Assembly: GCF_006476045.1 (NCBI RefSeq)
Contig: NZ_SRZY01000032.1
Location: forward strand, 1-64,000
Source: Sphingobacterium lumbrici
GTDB taxonomy: Bacteria; Bacteroidota; Bacteroidia; Sphingobacteriales; Sphingobacteriaceae
DNA length: 64,000 nt
Direction of reading: 5' to 3'
Shown in pieces: positions 33,837-43,949 of this stretch (positions are counted from its first letter, which is position 1; every line of letters starts with the position of its first letter). The notes under the pieces were generated by a model. It saw only the letters and a program-made list of their open reading frames with translations. It was not told where the DNA came from and searched no databases. The translations under genes were made by a program, and so were the position numbers.

Positions 33837-35666
33837 TTACAAATTACTTTCTATAGCCCCTACTTCCTCACGGTATAATTCAATAGGCTTATCCAATAAA
33901 ACTGCAACAACAGTAATATCCTTATCTAATCTGGATGCCGGCAGATCTATATATACGATACCCGGAATAGGCGACCAATACAATTTATTGAAAATATCAT
34001 GATCTATCATTGAACCTTCACCCACAATACGGATACGCGCTATCCCACTTTTCAACCCCTTCACTGCAAGAGGTCCTGTCGGCCTACCTTCCACAAACAG
34101 ATAGAGTGTCTGTTTATCTCCTGAAAGAGCTGTCGCTCCGGCGTAATGCCCGGAGGCTATACCGACCTGTGCATTGTGCAATACTTCTGCGTGTTTCAAT
34201 ATCCATTCCTTTACCCTTTTGTTTGCAAATTTCAAATCACTATCTATTTCACTTCCATCACTTTGTAATTTACCTTTTAATAGATTTGATCCGGCATCAG
34301 TCCATTTTACCAATGTTGAAATGGCTTTTGAAGCATCCTCCATACTTAAAATACTTTGCAGAGAAGGGACATCTTCTGCCTCATGGACACGAAATTCAGG
34401 TTTCTCATCAAACGTGATAGCAACGACCGTAACGGCGGAGTCAAAATTATCGGGGGACAACGACAGATTTAAATGATATCCATCGTATTTAGGAATAATT
34501 GTTTCAGATGTCCCTATTATCCGCACCGACTTGGGCTTCGTACGCAACCCCGTTATACGAACTTGATCTTTTACATTTTCCAAATACACAAACAACGTTT
34601 TACCATCTTTAGAAAACGCACTTTTATCTTTTAAAAAAGATGCCGTTAATCCTTCTCTTGTTCCATATACTGCTTCTTGATGTTTGGCCGTCCACCGACC
34701 CAGTTCCTTTAAGATCGCTATTTGTGGCTCCGGGATCGTTCCATCTTCTTTTGGCCCGATATCAAGCAACAGATTTCCACCCATCGAAATACATTCTACT
34801 AATGTACGAACAATCATATTTGGTGTTTTATAATGCGTATCAAAAGGTTGATATCCCCACGAATCGTTCATCGTATAACACAATTCCCAATATCTGTTCT
34901 TCGGTCTGGTAATAGGTACTCCCTGCTCCGGCGTTTCATAATCTCCAAGATGATTCAACCTGGAATTGATGATAATATCCGGATTATAAGATTTCAAAAG
35001 TGACAGGGTTTGTGGTGCTTTCCATTGTTCAGAATTATGTTCCCAATCCCCATCAAACCAAATCAGATCCGGATTGTACTTCGTAGACAATTCCTTTAAT
35101 TGTGATTGATAATATTCCACAAAATCAGCCCACCGTTTCGGCTCGTCTTGCAGGTCATATCGTTTTTTAGTACGTGTATTAATATCATACCATGGGTGGC
35201 TCCAATCGGGAAGCGAATAGTATAAGCCTGTCTTTAAGTCTGTTTTCTTTAATGCAGAAATAAAGGGTGTTAATACATCCTTTTTCGCAGCAGCATCTTT
35301 GACCGTAGTAATAGCACGCTGTGCTTTGCTATCCCATAAGGATACACCATCATGATGTTTCGTTGTGATAACAGTGTACCTGGCACCGGATTGCTGAATA
35401 AGATCAATCCATTCCTCTGGTTTGTAATTGGAAGCCGTAAAACCGCCTAATTGTTTCATGTAGTTTGCATGGCTGGTGTAATTGTTAAAAAACGCCCATG
35501 ATTCAGATATACCATCTACAGAATAGATACCCCAGTGAATAAATATACCAAGTTTTGCATCTTCAAACCATTCCATTTTCTTTTCAGAATTGTGCTGAGC
35601 TTGCAGATTTAACCCCGTACTGATCACCAACAACGAGAGTGCACTAAAGAATTTTCGTAGATTCAT
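33837..35666 (-). CDS. Alpha-L-fucosidase (glycoside hydrolase family 29), exported
   Basis: About 609 residues. The ATG at 35666 (MNLRKFFSALSLLVI) gives a signal peptide ending near LNLQAQ; a frame starting at 35705 adds a non-signal stretch and was rejected. The GH29 barrel spans about 25-345, with KLGIFIHWGIYS, TTKHHDGVSLWDS and the nucleophile Asp205 in LIWFDGDWE. A beta-sandwich domain follows (about 350-430), then an extra C-terminal stretch of about 170 residues without catalytic motifs. It would remove terminal L-fucose from glycans in the periplasm. No sugar importer is adjacent. Confidence 0.9.
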   Translation of the reverse strand: MNLRKFFSALSLLVISTGLNLQAQHNSEKKMEWFEDAKLGIFIHWGIYSVDGISESWAFFNNYTSHANYMKQLGGFTASNYKPEEWIDLIQQSGARYTVITTKHHDGVSLWDSKAQRAITTVKDAAAKKDVLTPFISALKKTDLKTGLYYSLPDWSHPWYDINTRTKKRYDLQDEPKRWADFVEYYQSQLKELSTKYNPDLIWFDGDWEHNSEQWKAPQTLSLLKSYNPDIIINSRLNHLGDYETPEQGVPITRPKNRYWELCYTMNDSWGYQPFDTHYKTPNMIVRTLVECISMGGNLLLDIGPKEDGTIPEPQIAILKELGRWTAKHQEAVYGTREGLTASFLKDKSAFSKDGKTLFVYLENVKDQVRITGLRTKPKSVRIIGTSETIIPKYDGYHLNLSLSPDNFDSAVTVVAITFDEKPEFRVHEAEDVPSLQSILSMEDASKAISTLVKWTDAGSNLLKGKLQSDGSEIDSDLKFANKRVKEWILKHAEVLHNAQVGIASGHYAGATALSGDKQTLYLFVEGRPTGPLAVKGLKSGIARIRIVGEGSMIDHDIFNKLYWSPIPGIVYIDLPASRLDKDITVVAVLLDKPIELYREEVGAIESNL

Positions 35667-35831
35667 ATTAAGTATGTATATAATTTGATCGGTGAAAATA
35701 ATCAATTTTAAAGCAATTTCAAACTTAGACTGATTTTGTATTTACTCGGTTTACCTAACCACCGCCATTCTCCATTCCCTTTAAAATTTATTTTTAGCGG
35801 AAATATTGGTCGTCTATATTCAGATTAAGTG

Positions 35832-35839
35832 TATTTTTG
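35832..35839 (+). promoter_or_regulatory. Candidate -7 element of rnhA
   Basis: TATTTTTG fits TAnnTTTG and lies 5 bp before the chosen rnhA ATG (35845). TTGG about 22 bp upstream is a possible -33 element. The position supports the shorter rnhA start. Confidence 0.45.
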
Positions 35840-35844
35840 CACGA

Positions 35845-36345
35845 ATGATCGAATTATATACAGACGGAGCATCAAGTGGAAACCCTGGTCCTGGCGGATA
35901 CGGCACGATATTACGAACGATTTATCAAGGTTCAAATCCGGAATATCAGGGTAAACTAATTGAAAAAGAGTTTTCAGGTGGTTTTAGAAAAACGACCAAC
36001 AACCGTATGGAACTACTCGCCGTAATAATTGGGTTAGAAGCGCTAAAAAATATAAAACAAAACGTAACTATCTTTTCCGATTCGAAATATGTGATCGATG
36101 CAATCGAAAAAAGATGGGTATTTGGCTGGATTCAAAAAGGCTTTCAAGGAAAGAAAAACAAAGACCTTTGGATGCGGTTAATACAATCATACAAACTTCA
36201 CGATGTCAAATTGATTTGGGTAAAGGGACATGCTGGTCATCCGCTAAATGAACGTTGTGATCAGTTGGCGGTAGCAGCTTCGAAAGATAAAACAAATTGG
36301 AAAATTGATTCCGTATTTGAAATGGAAGAAAAATGTAAAATATGA
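35845..36345 (+). CDS. rnhA: Ribonuclease HI
   Basis: A 166-residue RNase H that cuts RNA in RNA-DNA hybrids (R-loops, Okazaki primers). The DEDD metal-binding residues are visible: Asp in LYTDGASSGNPG (about 6), Glu in NNRMELLAV (about 56), Asp in IFSDSKYV (about 78) and Asp in NERCDQLA (about 141), with the catalytic His in KGHAGHP. The ATG at 35845 is preferred because the longer frame from 35806 would overlap the promoter element and add residues the family lacks. Transcribed towards purM with a 190-bp gap. Confidence 0.95.
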   Translation: MIELYTDGASSGNPGPGGYGTILRTIYQGSNPEYQGKLIEKEFSGGFRKTTNNRMELLAVIIGLEALKNIKQNVTIFSDSKYVIDAIEKRWVFGWIQKGFQGKKNKDLWMRLIQSYKLHDVKLIWVKGHAGHPLNERCDQLAVAASKDKTNWKIDSVFEMEEKCKI

Positions 36346-36521
36346 TCAAACAATCCTTTCCTCCTGTATTACATCTTGAAGCTACTGTGCTAATTATATC
36401 AAATACCATACCTTACCAAGTAGCAGTCCGGCCAATGCACAATTTACTACAGAAAAGTTGCTGACGGCATGGTCAATTATAAGGTAATAAAAAACTATTA
36501 CCAATAGTCATTCAGTTTGTT

Positions 36522-36529
36522 TATTTTTG
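36522..36529 (+). promoter_or_regulatory. Candidate -7 element of purM
   Basis: TATTTTTG fits TAnnTTTG and ends 7 bp before the purM ATG at 36537. Confidence 0.45.
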
Positions 36530-36536
36530 CGCTAAG

Positions 36537-37715
36537 ATGTCAGATTTAAAATACAACCAACGAGGTGTATCCGCTGGTAAAGAGGATGTACACAATGCTA
36601 TAAAAAATATCGACAAAGGTCTTTATCCTCAGGCCTTTTGTAAGATCATACCTGATATATTGGGGGGAGATGAGCAATGGTGTAATATTATGCATGCAGA
36701 TGGCGCGGGTACTAAGTCGTCTTTGGCCTATGTGTATTGGAAAGAGACCGGAGATGCATCGGTATGGCGCGGTATTGCACAAGACGCAATCATCATGAAC
36801 ATTGATGACCTTCTCTGTGTAGGTGCTATCGATAACATTTTATTGTCTTCAACGATCGGACGTAATAAAAATGTTATCCCCGGTGAAGTCATTGCCGAGA
36901 TTATCAATGGAACAGAAGAAATATTAGCGGAATTGCGCGAATTAGGTATCGGTATTTATTCTACCGGTGGAGAAACTGCAGATGTTGGAGATTTGGTTCG
37001 TACAATTATTGTCGACAGCACGGTAACATGTCGGATGAAACGCGCAGATGTTATTTCTAACCATAACATAAAACCCGGAAATGTAATAGTAGGCTTAGCT
37101 TCGAATGGCCAAGCTACTTATGAAAAAGAATACAATGGAGGCATGGGTTCCAATGGGTTAACTTCTGCCCGCCACGATGTGTTTAATAAAACCGTAGCTG
37201 AAAAATATCCGGAGAGCTTTGATCCTGCTGTGCCTTATGAACTTGTATTTTCAGGGGGAAAAACCTTGACTGACAAAATAAAGGTGGAAACCGGAGAAGA
37301 GATCACCGTTGGAAAACTGGTCCTTTCTCCCACCCGTACCTATGCTCCTGTGATCAAAAAAATATTAGACAAGTACCGTAGTCAGATCGATGGTATGGTA
37401 CACTGTTCGGGTGGTGCCCAAACGAAGGTACTGCATTTTATCAATGACATGCATGTCATTAAAGATAATCTGTTCCCTATCCCTCCACTGTTTGACCTGA
37501 TTCAAAAACAGTCGAATACAGATTGGAAAGAGATGTACAAAGTTTTCAATATGGGGCATCGCATGGAGCTATACGTATCCGAAGAAATCGCTACCGACAT
37601 CATTGCAATTTCAAACTCGTTTGGCATTCAGGCTCAAATTATCGGACGTGTCGAAGCTTCTGACAGAAAACAGGTTACGATTACGTCGTTATATGGTGAA
37701 TTCACATACGAATAA
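36537..37715 (+). CDS. purM: Phosphoribosylformylglycinamidine cyclo-ligase (AIR synthetase)
   Basis: A 392-residue enzyme closing the imidazole ring in purine synthesis (FGAM to AIR, ATP-dependent). It is the Bacteroidota-type variant, longer than the 345-residue E. coli form. Motifs are YNQRGVSAGKEDVHNAI at the start, HADGAGTKSSLAY, AIIMNIDDLLCVGA and STGGETADVGD. It heads a tight co-directional group: the aspartic protease-like gene starts 6 bp after its stop and rimK follows, an association with no obvious metabolic logic. Confidence 0.93.
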   Translation: MSDLKYNQRGVSAGKEDVHNAIKNIDKGLYPQAFCKIIPDILGGDEQWCNIMHADGAGTKSSLAYVYWKETGDASVWRGIAQDAIIMNIDDLLCVGAIDNILLSSTIGRNKNVIPGEVIAEIINGTEEILAELRELGIGIYSTGGETADVGDLVRTIIVDSTVTCRMKRADVISNHNIKPGNVIVGLASNGQATYEKEYNGGMGSNGLTSARHDVFNKTVAEKYPESFDPAVPYELVFSGGKTLTDKIKVETGEEITVGKLVLSPTRTYAPVIKKILDKYRSQIDGMVHCSGGAQTKVLHFINDMHVIKDNLFPIPPLFDLIQKQSNTDWKEMYKVFNMGHRMELYVSEEIATDIIAISNSFGIQAQIIGRVEASDRKQVTITSLYGEFTYE

Positions 37716-37721
37716 ATAGGT

Positions 37722-38153
37722 TTGAAAGCAAAAAGGATCATTGGTCGTCATGAACTCGTGGACCTGCCCGAGTTGGGCATGTATAACATCCATGCTAAAG
37801 TAGACACCGGTGCTGAAACTTCTGTTTTACATTGTGAAGATTTTGAGGTATTTGAAAAAAAAGGACACCGTTATATTACCTGTCACATTAAACCTCATTT
37901 AGACGAAGAAGAAATTTTGACATTGACATTTCCTGTACACCGCGAGCGTGTCGTAAAAAGCTCTTTCGGTCAGACAGAAACCAGACATATTTTTATCACT
38001 CAAATCAGAATGTTTGATCGCTTATTTGACATCAAGCTCTCCTTAAGAGATCGCTCTTCCATGTCCTATCCTATGTTACTGGGCAGAAACTTTATTAACC
38101 AAAAATTTCTGGTTGATGTTTCGCAAAAGTACTTGGCTAAGAATAGCCTTTAA
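37722..38153 (+). CDS. RimB-like retropepsin-fold protease (RimK-associated zinc protease family)
   Basis: 143 residues of the family annotated as ATP-dependent zinc protease/RimB. The retropepsin signature is visible as [12 protein letters not shown] (catalytic Asp about 28), with a later [16 protein letters not shown] block. RimB proteins are known partners of RimK that trim glutamate tails added to ribosomal protein S6. The frame has no ATG near the family start, so TTG at 37722 is proposed; upstream codons hit a stop. It lies 6 bp after purM and 47 bp before rimK. Confidence 0.85.
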   Translation: MKAKRIIGRHELVDLPELGMYNIHAKVDTGAETSVLHCEDFEVFEKKGHRYITCHIKPHLDEEEILTLTFPVHRERVVKSSFGQTETRHIFITQIRMFDRLFDIKLSLRDRSSMSYPMLLGRNFINQKFLVDVSQKYLAKNSL

Positions 38154-38200
38154 GCAAACTTATCTTTCCCTATTTTATTACAAATTATAAACAGATCTTT

Positions 38201-39133
38201 GTGAAAATCGCCGTATTATCCAGAAATAAGCATTTATATTCTACCCGCCGACTTGTAGAGGCCGCATCAGCCAGAGGTCACGAATGTATCGTTATTGACC
38301 ACAGCAAATGCTATGTTGGTATCCGACAAGGGCAACCAAGTATACACTACAAAGGTCATGATATAGCCGATATAGATGCTATTATCCCTCGTATCGGAGC
38401 TTCAGTTACATTTTATGGGTCAGCCATTGTAAGACAATTTGAAGTAATGAATGTCATCTCTGCCAATCCAAGCCAAGCCATCACACGCTCCAGAGATAAG
38501 CTGCGTTGTATGCAAATCCTTTCCGGTGCAGGACTCGGACTTCCTATCACCGGTTTCGCTCGCACAGCTTCGGATGTTGATGATTTAATTAGTATGGTAG
38601 GTGGAACCCCTTTGGTCATCAAGCTTTTAGAGGGAACTCAGGGTGTCGGTGTGGTACTAGCCGAGACGAAAAAGGCCGCCTCTTCTGTAATTGAAGCTTT
38701 TTATGGTTTGGGAAATAACATCCTCATTCAGGAGTACATCAAAGAAGCCAAAGGCAGTGATATTCGTGCTTTCGTAGTAGACGGTAAGGTTGTCGGCGCT
38801 ATGAAACGTACCGCTAAAGAAGGGGAATTTCGTTCAAATCTACACCGAGGTGGGACAGCAGAAGTCGTTAAATTAACACGAAAAGAACGTGAAACAGCGG
38901 TTGCCGCAGCAAAGGCGATGGGCTTAACTGTTGCCGGGGTAGATATGTTGCCTTCAGATAGAGGTCCATTAATTCTAGAGGTCAACTCTTCACCGGGTTT
39001 AGAAGGGATTGAAACAGCCACACACAAAGACATCGCTAGCGAAATCATAAAATATCTGGAAAGACAATATGAAGTAAAACAGCTGTTAAAGCCAATCGTG
39101 AAACGCAAGATCAAGAAAGAAAGCAAATTATAG
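38201..39133 (+). CDS. rimK: RimK-type ATP-grasp glutamate ligase
   Basis: A 310-residue ATP-grasp ligase that adds glutamate residues to the C-terminus of ribosomal protein S6 in known systems. Motifs are [45 protein letters not shown] (ATP loop), [19 protein letters not shown] and [13 protein letters not shown] (metal ligands). The start codon is GTG at 38201, with no ATG at the family start. The C-terminus has a basic tail ([14 protein letters not shown]). It pairs with the RimB-like protease just upstream. Ends in a terminator. Confidence 0.93.
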   Translation: MKIAVLSRNKHLYSTRRLVEAASARGHECIVIDHSKCYVGIRQGQPSIHYKGHDIADIDAIIPRIGASVTFYGSAIVRQFEVMNVISANPSQAITRSRDKLRCMQILSGAGLGLPITGFARTASDVDDLISMVGGTPLVIKLLEGTQGVGVVLAETKKAASSVIEAFYGLGNNILIQEYIKEAKGSDIRAFVVDGKVVGAMKRTAKEGEFRSNLHRGGTAEVVKLTRKERETAVAAAKAMGLTVAGVDMLPSDRGPLILEVNSSPGLEGIETATHKDIASEIIKYLERQYEVKQLLKPIVKRKIKKESKL

Positions 39134-39138
39134 TTTAT

Positions 39139-39170
39139 AAAAAAAGGAACCCAAATGGGTCCCTTTTTTT
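39139..39170. terminator. Bidirectional terminator between rimK and rplT
   Basis: AAAAAAGGAACCCA / TGGGTCCCTTTTTT hairpin with flanking A and T runs suits termination on both strands, between convergent rimK and the rplT operon. Confidence 0.85.
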
Positions 39171-39201
39171 ATATCTAACAAATTGATTGCGGATTAAAAC
39201 T

Positions 39202-39546
39202 CTATTTTACTGCGTCTATAACTGCTTTGAAAGCATCTGGATTGTTTAAAGCTAAATCAGCCAAAACTTTACGGTTTAAGCCAATATTTTTAGCACTTAA
39301 TTTACCAATCAACTGAGAATATGAAATTCCGTGTTGACGGGCTCCAGCATTAATACGTTGAATCCATAAAGCTCTAAACTCGCGTTTTTTGGTTTTACGG
39401 TCGCGGTAAGCGTACTGTAAACCTTTTTCTACTGTATTTTTAGCAATAGTATATACTTTGCTACGTGAACCGAAATAGCCTTTAGCTAATTTCATGATTC
39501 TTTTTCTTCTTCTTCTCGAAGCTACTGCGTTAACCGAACGTGGCAT
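39202..39546 (-). CDS. rplT: Ribosomal protein L20
   Basis: The 114-residue large-subunit protein L20, needed early in 50S assembly. It opens [24 protein letters not shown] and contains the conserved [24 protein letters not shown]. It is the last gene of thrS-infC-rpmI-rplT, an order conserved in many bacteria. In enterobacteria L20 represses this operon; whether that holds here cannot be seen. Confidence 0.97.
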   Translation of the reverse strand: MPRSVNAVASRRRRKRIMKLAKGYFGSRSKVYTIAKNTVEKGLQYAYRDRKTKKREFRALWIQRINAGARQHGISYSQLIGKLSAKNIGLNRKVLADLALNNPDAFKAVIDAVK

Positions 39547-39649
39547 AATTTTTAAATTTTAGTTTGGTACAAGGTGTTACGTTTTTCAGCAATCTTACTA
39601 CCCGATACCCGGTTAAAAAAATGTTATTAATAAATAATGATGATAAAAC

Positions 39650-39850
39650 TTATTTACCGATACCTAGCATACGTTTTACGTTACCTGTATCACCATCAGA
39701 AACATAACTGGTTGTTGTTAAGTTACGTTTTTGTTTGGTAGTTTTCTTAGTCAAGATGTGGCTTTTGTAAGCGTTCTTTCTTGCAATTTTACCTGTTCCA
39801 GTCAATTTGAAGCGTTTTTTCGCGCTGGAATTGGTTTTTACTTTTGGCAT
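39650..39850 (-). CDS. rpmI: Ribosomal protein L35
   Basis: A 66-residue basic protein, L35 of the large subunit, with [22 protein letters not shown] at the start and [15 protein letters not shown] in the middle, both family-typical. It lies between infC (34 bp gap) and rplT (103 bp gap, enough for a leader structure ahead of rplT). Confidence 0.97.
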   Translation of the reverse strand: MPKVKTNSSAKKRFKLTGTGKIARKNAYKSHILTKKTTKQKRNLTTTSYVSDGDTGNVKRMLGIGK

Positions 39851-39884
39851 AATACTTAAATTTTATATCAATCTGTTAGATTTT

Positions 39885-40445
39885 CTATTTTTTAACAGCC
39901 TTTGGAGCTAGGGTCAAGAACATACGCTTACCTTCTAATTTTGGCAGCAATTCTACTTTACCACAATCCTCTAAAGCCTGTGCAAATCGAAGCAATAAGA
40001 TCTCGCCTTGTTCTTTAAATACAATAGCACGACCTTTAAAATGTACGTATGCACGTACTTTCTCTCCTGCTTCCAAAAAGCGGATGGCATGTTTTAATTT
40101 AAATTCAAAATCATGCTCACTGGTATTAGGTCCGAAACGGATCTCCTTAATGACAGTTTGCTTTGCGTTTGCTTTGATTTCTTTTTGCTTCTTCTTTTGT
40201 TCGTAAATGAATTTACTGTAATCAATTATTTTACAAACCGGCGGAACAGCATTTGGCGAAATCTCCACTAAATCAAGCTCCAACTCATCGGCTAATTCCA
40301 ATGCTTTTCGCGTAGGGAAAACCCCTTGTTCCACATTATCTCCCACTAAACGCACCTCTGGCACGCGAATATGTTCGTTAATGCGGTGATCTGGTTCTTT
40401 CTTTCTCATTGGTGGTCTTGGACCACTCGGTCTTTTTAATGCCAA
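39885..40445 (-). CDS. infC: Translation initiation factor IF-3
   Basis: A 186-residue IF-3 that binds 30S subunits and proofreads start-codon choice. The N-terminal domain is about 20-90 ([24 protein letters not shown], the PPVCKIIDY signature) and the C-terminal domain about 95-180 ([26 protein letters not shown]). The proposed start is the ATG at 40445, not the rare AUU used in enterobacteria. The first 18 residues ([17 protein letters not shown]) form a basic extension. It lies 12 bp after thrS. Confidence 0.96.
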   Translation of the reverse strand: MALKRPSGPRPPMRKKEPDHRINEHIRVPEVRLVGDNVEQGVFPTRKALELADELELDLVEISPNAVPPVCKIIDYSKFIYEQKKKQKEIKANAKQTVIKEIRFGPNTSEHDFEFKLKHAIRFLEAGEKVRAYVHFKGRAIVFKEQGEILLLRFAQALEDCGKVELLPKLEGKRMFLTLAPKAVKK

Positions 40446-40457
40446 ATGTTTAAAAAT

Positions 40458-42383
40458 TTAAACGGTTATTTCTTTAATTAATACTTCTCTAAACTCGTCA
40501 GAGGTCATTGAACCCAAATCTACTGACCCATGCTTACGAACAGAAACTGTGCCGCTTTCCATCTCCTTTTCCCCTACAATCAACATATAAGGCATTTTTT
40601 TAACTTCAGCGTCACGAATCTTACGACCAACCTTCTCGTCACGAAGGTCAATCAGACCGCGAATATCGGAATTATTTAGCGATTCTAAAAGTTTTTGTGC
40701 ATAATCTTCATATTTTTCTGATACAGGCAGGATGATAAATTGCTCTGGCGCAAGCCATAATGGAAATTGTCCTGCACAATGTTCGATCAATACCGCTACA
40801 AAACGTTCTAATGAGCCAAAGGGAGCACGATGAATCATAACAGGGCGGTGTTTTTGATTATCGCTACCGGTATACTCCAATTCAAAACGCTCAGGCAAAT
40901 TGTAATCTACCTGAATGGTACCCAACTGCCATTTACGTCCCAAAGCATCCTTGACCATAAAGTCTAGTTTAGGACCATAGAATGCCGCTTCACCGTATTC
41001 AACGACTGTACTTAATCCCTTTTCAGCAGCTGCCTCAATAATTGCATTCTCTGCTAAAGCCCAATTTTCGTCTGTACCGATATATTTCGTTCTATTCTCC
41101 GCATCACGTAACGATACTTGTGCCGTATAATCTTCAAAACCCAAGGCCCCAAAAACATACAATACCAAATCGATTACTTTTTTAAATTCTTCCTTCACCT
41201 GGTCCGGACGGCAAAATAAATGGGCATCGTCTTGTGTAAATCCACGTACACGAGTTAAGCCGTGTAATTCACCCGATTGCTCATAACGATATACTGTACC
41301 AAATTCAGCAAAGCGAACCGGCAGCTCCTTATACGACCGAGGTTTTGTTTTATAAATCTCACAGTGATGTGGGCAGTTCATCGGTTTCAAGAAGAATTCT
41401 TCTCCCTCTACAGGTGTATGAATAGGTTGAAACGCATCCGCACCATACTTCTCGTAATGACCGGAAGTAATGTATAATTGTTTGTTTCCGATATGCGGTG
41501 TAATCACTGGTTCATAGCCCGCTTTTAACTGCGCTTTTTGTAAAAAATCCTGTAATTTTTGGCGAAGAGCTGTCCCCTTTGGCAACCAAAGTGGCAAACC
41601 TGCTCCCACTTTTTCAGAGAAAGCAAACAATTCCAATTCTTTCCCCAATTTACGGTGATCTCGCTTCTTGGCCTCTTCTATAAATTTCAAATACTCTGAA
41701 AGTTCAGAAGCTTTAGGAAAAGTGACCCCATAGATACGGGTCAATTGTTTGCGGGTTTCATCCCCCCTCCAATATGCTCCGGCTACATTCGTAAGCTTTA
41801 TTGCTTTTATAAATCCTGTATTGGGGATATGTGGACCGCGACACAAATCTGTAAAATTCCCTTGCGAATAAAATGTAATCTTTCCGTCTTCCAGATCTTT
41901 GATGAGATCCAGCTTATACTCATCTCCTTTTTCAGTGAAATAAGATAACGCATCTGTTTTGGAAACGGCTTTACGCTCAAAAACTTCTTTTTGCTTCGCT
42001 AATTCCAACATCTTATCTTCAATCTGCTTGAAGTCATCTGAAGAAAATTCACGATCACCAAAATCTACATCGTAGTAAAAACCGGTTTCGATAGAGGGAC
42101 CAATCCCGAATTTAACACCAGGGTAAAGAGATTCTAAAGCCTCGGCTAATAAATGAGCTGAGGAATGCCAAAAGGTTGATTTACCTTTATCATCATTCCA
42201 TGTCAATAATTTTACGCCAGCGTCTTCTTCAATAGCACGAGAGGCATCCCAAACCTCACCATTTACTTCTGCTGCTAACACATTTCTTGCTAAACCTTCG
42301 GAGATAGAAAGGGCTACCTGCAGAGCAGTAGTACCTTTTTCATACTGACGTACCGAGCCGTCAGGGAGTGTAATGTTAATCAT
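40458..42383 (-). CDS. thrS: Threonyl-tRNA synthetase
   Basis: A 641-residue class II synthetase: TGS domain (about 1-60), editing domain (about 65-240, with [11 protein letters not shown] and a CRGPHI zinc-like motif), catalytic core (about 245-540) and anticodon-binding domain (about 545-640). Motif 2 and zinc ligands appear in [10 protein letters not shown] and [16 protein letters not shown](T)RVRGF; motif 3 is in [11 protein letters not shown]. The ATG at 42383 ([11 protein letters not shown]) was chosen over a TTG two codons upstream. It leads the operon with infC, rpmI and rplT and has a clear -7 element. Confidence 0.97.
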   Translation of the reverse strand: MINITLPDGSVRQYEKGTTALQVALSISEGLARNVLAAEVNGEVWDASRAIEEDAGVKLLTWNDDKGKSTFWHSSAHLLAEALESLYPGVKFGIGPSIETGFYYDVDFGDREFSSDDFKQIEDKMLELAKQKEVFERKAVSKTDALSYFTEKGDEYKLDLIKDLEDGKITFYSQGNFTDLCRGPHIPNTGFIKAIKLTNVAGAYWRGDETRKQLTRIYGVTFPKASELSEYLKFIEEAKKRDHRKLGKELELFAFSEKVGAGLPLWLPKGTALRQKLQDFLQKAQLKAGYEPVITPHIGNKQLYITSGHYEKYGADAFQPIHTPVEGEEFFLKPMNCPHHCEIYKTKPRSYKELPVRFAEFGTVYRYEQSGELHGLTRVRGFTQDDAHLFCRPDQVKEEFKKVIDLVLYVFGALGFEDYTAQVSLRDAENRTKYIGTDENWALAENAIIEAAAEKGLSTVVEYGEAAFYGPKLDFMVKDALGRKWQLGTIQVDYNLPERFELEYTGSDNQKHRPVMIHRAPFGSLERFVAVLIEHCAGQFPLWLAPEQFIILPVSEKYEDYAQKLLESLNNSDIRGLIDLRDEKVGRKIRDAEVKKMPYMLIVGEKEMESGTVSVRKHGSVDLGSMTSDEFREVLIKEITV

Positions 42384-42486
42384 GAACAACTATGATTTTA
42401 AATTATTTAAAGTTAAAGAAACGCTTGAAATCAGTATGCACAATTATACTGTTAACGATCAAGCGACCCTATGAATTGACAGGTTA

Positions 42487-42494
42487 CAAAGGTA
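42487..42494 (-). promoter_or_regulatory. Candidate -7 element of the thrS operon
   Basis: On the minus strand TACCTTTG matches TAnnTTTG about 104 bp before thrS, with TTTC 19 bp further upstream as the -33 part. The resulting leader of about 95 nt could hold translational control sequences. Confidence 0.5.
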
Positions 42495-42567
42495 TCTATT
42501 ATTTAGCAGGATAGAAAGCGAAATAACATCTAATCTTTAGATTTTCTTACATCTCAAATCTAAACAG

Positions 42568-42575
42568 TACCTTTG
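42568..42575 (+). promoter_or_regulatory. Candidate -7 element of rlmF
   Basis: TACCTTTG matches TAnnTTTG and ends 17 bp before the rlmF ATG at 42593. Confidence 0.5.
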
Positions 42576-42592
42576 CATCAAAACATACAAAA

Positions 42593-43501
42593 ATGGCTAA
42601 AAACGCAAAATCCGCTCCCAAACTACATGTTCGGAACAAGCACCAATCCGGATACGATTTAAAAAAATTGAGCAGCAGATATGCTGGACTTAAACAGCAT
42701 GTATTTGTCAATGATTTTGGCAAGGAAACCATAGACTTTTCTGATCCTAAAGCCGTTTTTGAACTGAATAAATCTATATTATTAACCGATTATAAGCTAA
42801 AACACTGGGAGATTGCTAAAAACAGTCTTTGTCCGGCCATTCCCGGAAGAGCAGATTATGTGCATTACATGGCGGATTTATTGGCTTCTGAAAATAATGG
42901 AGAGATTCCAAAAGGGCCAAAAATAAATATCCTGGACATCGGAACAGGGTCGAGTCTGATATACCCTCTGATAGGGGTCCAAGAATATGAATGGAAATTT
43001 GCAGGAACAGAAATTGACAGAACGTCCATCCACCATGCCGAAATTAATATCAATAAAAACGTATGGTTGAAGAAGCAGATTGATCTTCGTTTTCAAGACG
43101 ATAAAAATAAAATTTTAGCAGGCATCATATACGACAACGACAAATTTGATGTCGTAATGGGCAATCCGCCATATTACGGCTCACGGGAAGAACATTGGAA
43201 AAGTACCACCAAAAAATTCGACAACCTGAACAAAAAGAAAGACGCTTTGCCGGTTCAAAACTTTGGTGGCCACGCCAATGAGCTATGGTATGAGGGAGGC
43301 GAAAAGGCTTTCATCAGTAAGCTTATTTACGAAAGCATGGAGTTTAAGAAAAATCTAAATTGGATTACTTCTTTAGTCTCCAGCAAAGATCATTTAAAGC
43401 CACTGATATCTATTTTGGAATACCACAAAGCTTCCAAAATTGAAGTAATTGAGATGAAGCAAGGTCAAAAAACATCACGGATATTGGCTTGGAAATGGTA
43501 G
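42593..43501 (+). CDS. rlmF: 23S rRNA (adenine-1618 N6)-methyltransferase
   Basis: A 302-residue SAM-dependent methyltransferase of the RlmF family. Motifs are HVRNKHQSGYDLKKLSSRY at the start, the SAM loop ILDIGTGSSLIYPL (about 113-126), the target-base motif MGNPPYYGSREE (about 189) and KTSRILAWKW at the end. It would methylate A1618 of 23S rRNA. It is the last recognisable core gene before the accessory island, and its stop at 43501 is the island's left boundary. Confidence 0.95.
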   Translation: MAKNAKSAPKLHVRNKHQSGYDLKKLSSRYAGLKQHVFVNDFGKETIDFSDPKAVFELNKSILLTDYKLKHWEIAKNSLCPAIPGRADYVHYMADLLASENNGEIPKGPKINILDIGTGSSLIYPLIGVQEYEWKFAGTEIDRTSIHHAEININKNVWLKKQIDLRFQDDKNKILAGIIYDNDKFDVVMGNPPYYGSREEHWKSTTKKFDNLNKKKDALPVQNFGGHANELWYEGGEKAFISKLIYESMEFKKNLNWITSLVSSKDHLKPLISILEYHKASKIEVIEMKQGQKTSRILAWKW

Positions 43502-43620
43502 GGACGGCGCACCCTCACCTCGTAATACTGTCCCGCTTCCAGCGGTGCAATGATATTGTTGCGTGAAGAGCTGGTCGTAAGGCGGTCGTTCCAGGGCGCT
43601 TCGGGTACCTGGCATATTCT
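43502..43620 (-). pseudogene. Possible fibronectin-type-III-like fragment
   Basis: On the minus strand, about 35 codons read ICQVPEAPWNDRLTTSS and then NNIIAPLEAGQYYEVRVR. This has the look of a fibronectin III C-terminal strand pair (PLEAGQxYEVRVR). The frame runs straight into the antisense of rlmF, so there is no proper end, and upstream it enters the 21-bp repeat array. Probably a decayed gene end. Assignment by eye only. Confidence 0.3.
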
Positions 43621-43949
43621 CCAAAAACGACATACAGTCCGTGACAGACTAACAGTAGTACGTAATAAACTCAGGGTAGTATTTCATAAACAACATGTAG
43701 TAGCCAATACACTACCTGCAGTATGCAGGATACGCATAGTAGTACGTAATAAACTAACGGTAGTCCGCAATAAACTCAGGGTAGTATTTCATAAACGACA
43801 TGTAGTAGCCAATACACTACCTGTAGTATGCAGGATACGCATAGTAGTAAGTAATAAACTAACGGTAGTACGCAATAAACTCCTGGCAGTATGAAAAAAA
43901 CTAAGGGCAGTTCTTCATAAACGACATGTAGTCTGGGACGTACTACATG
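43614..43949. repeat. Array of sixteen contiguous 21-bp units with a 105-bp higher-order period
   Basis: Sixteen 21-bp units run without spacers. The general pattern is (T/C)AGT, five or six variable bases, ATAAAC-like centre, then a variable 3' end such as CAGGG, ACGG or ACATG. Five unit types recur in order, so 43656-43760 and 43761-43865 are near-identical 105-bp blocks. Since 21 is a multiple of 3, one plus-strand frame (43550-43894) stays open and would encode heptads such as VVRNKLR and VVFHKQH, but it has no start context or family match. Not CRISPR: there are no spacers. The last two units merge into a perfect hairpin (43921-43953). Confidence 0.9.

Noticed and set aside
43550..43894. 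Open frame across the 21-bp array as a real heptad-repeat protein
   Set aside because: The frame is open only because the period is a multiple of three and the units lack stops. It has no start context, and its first third overlaps a better minus-strand reading.
43614..43949. CRISPR array
   Set aside because: Units are contiguous 21-bp repeats without spacers, neighbouring units differ, and no cas genes are in the window.
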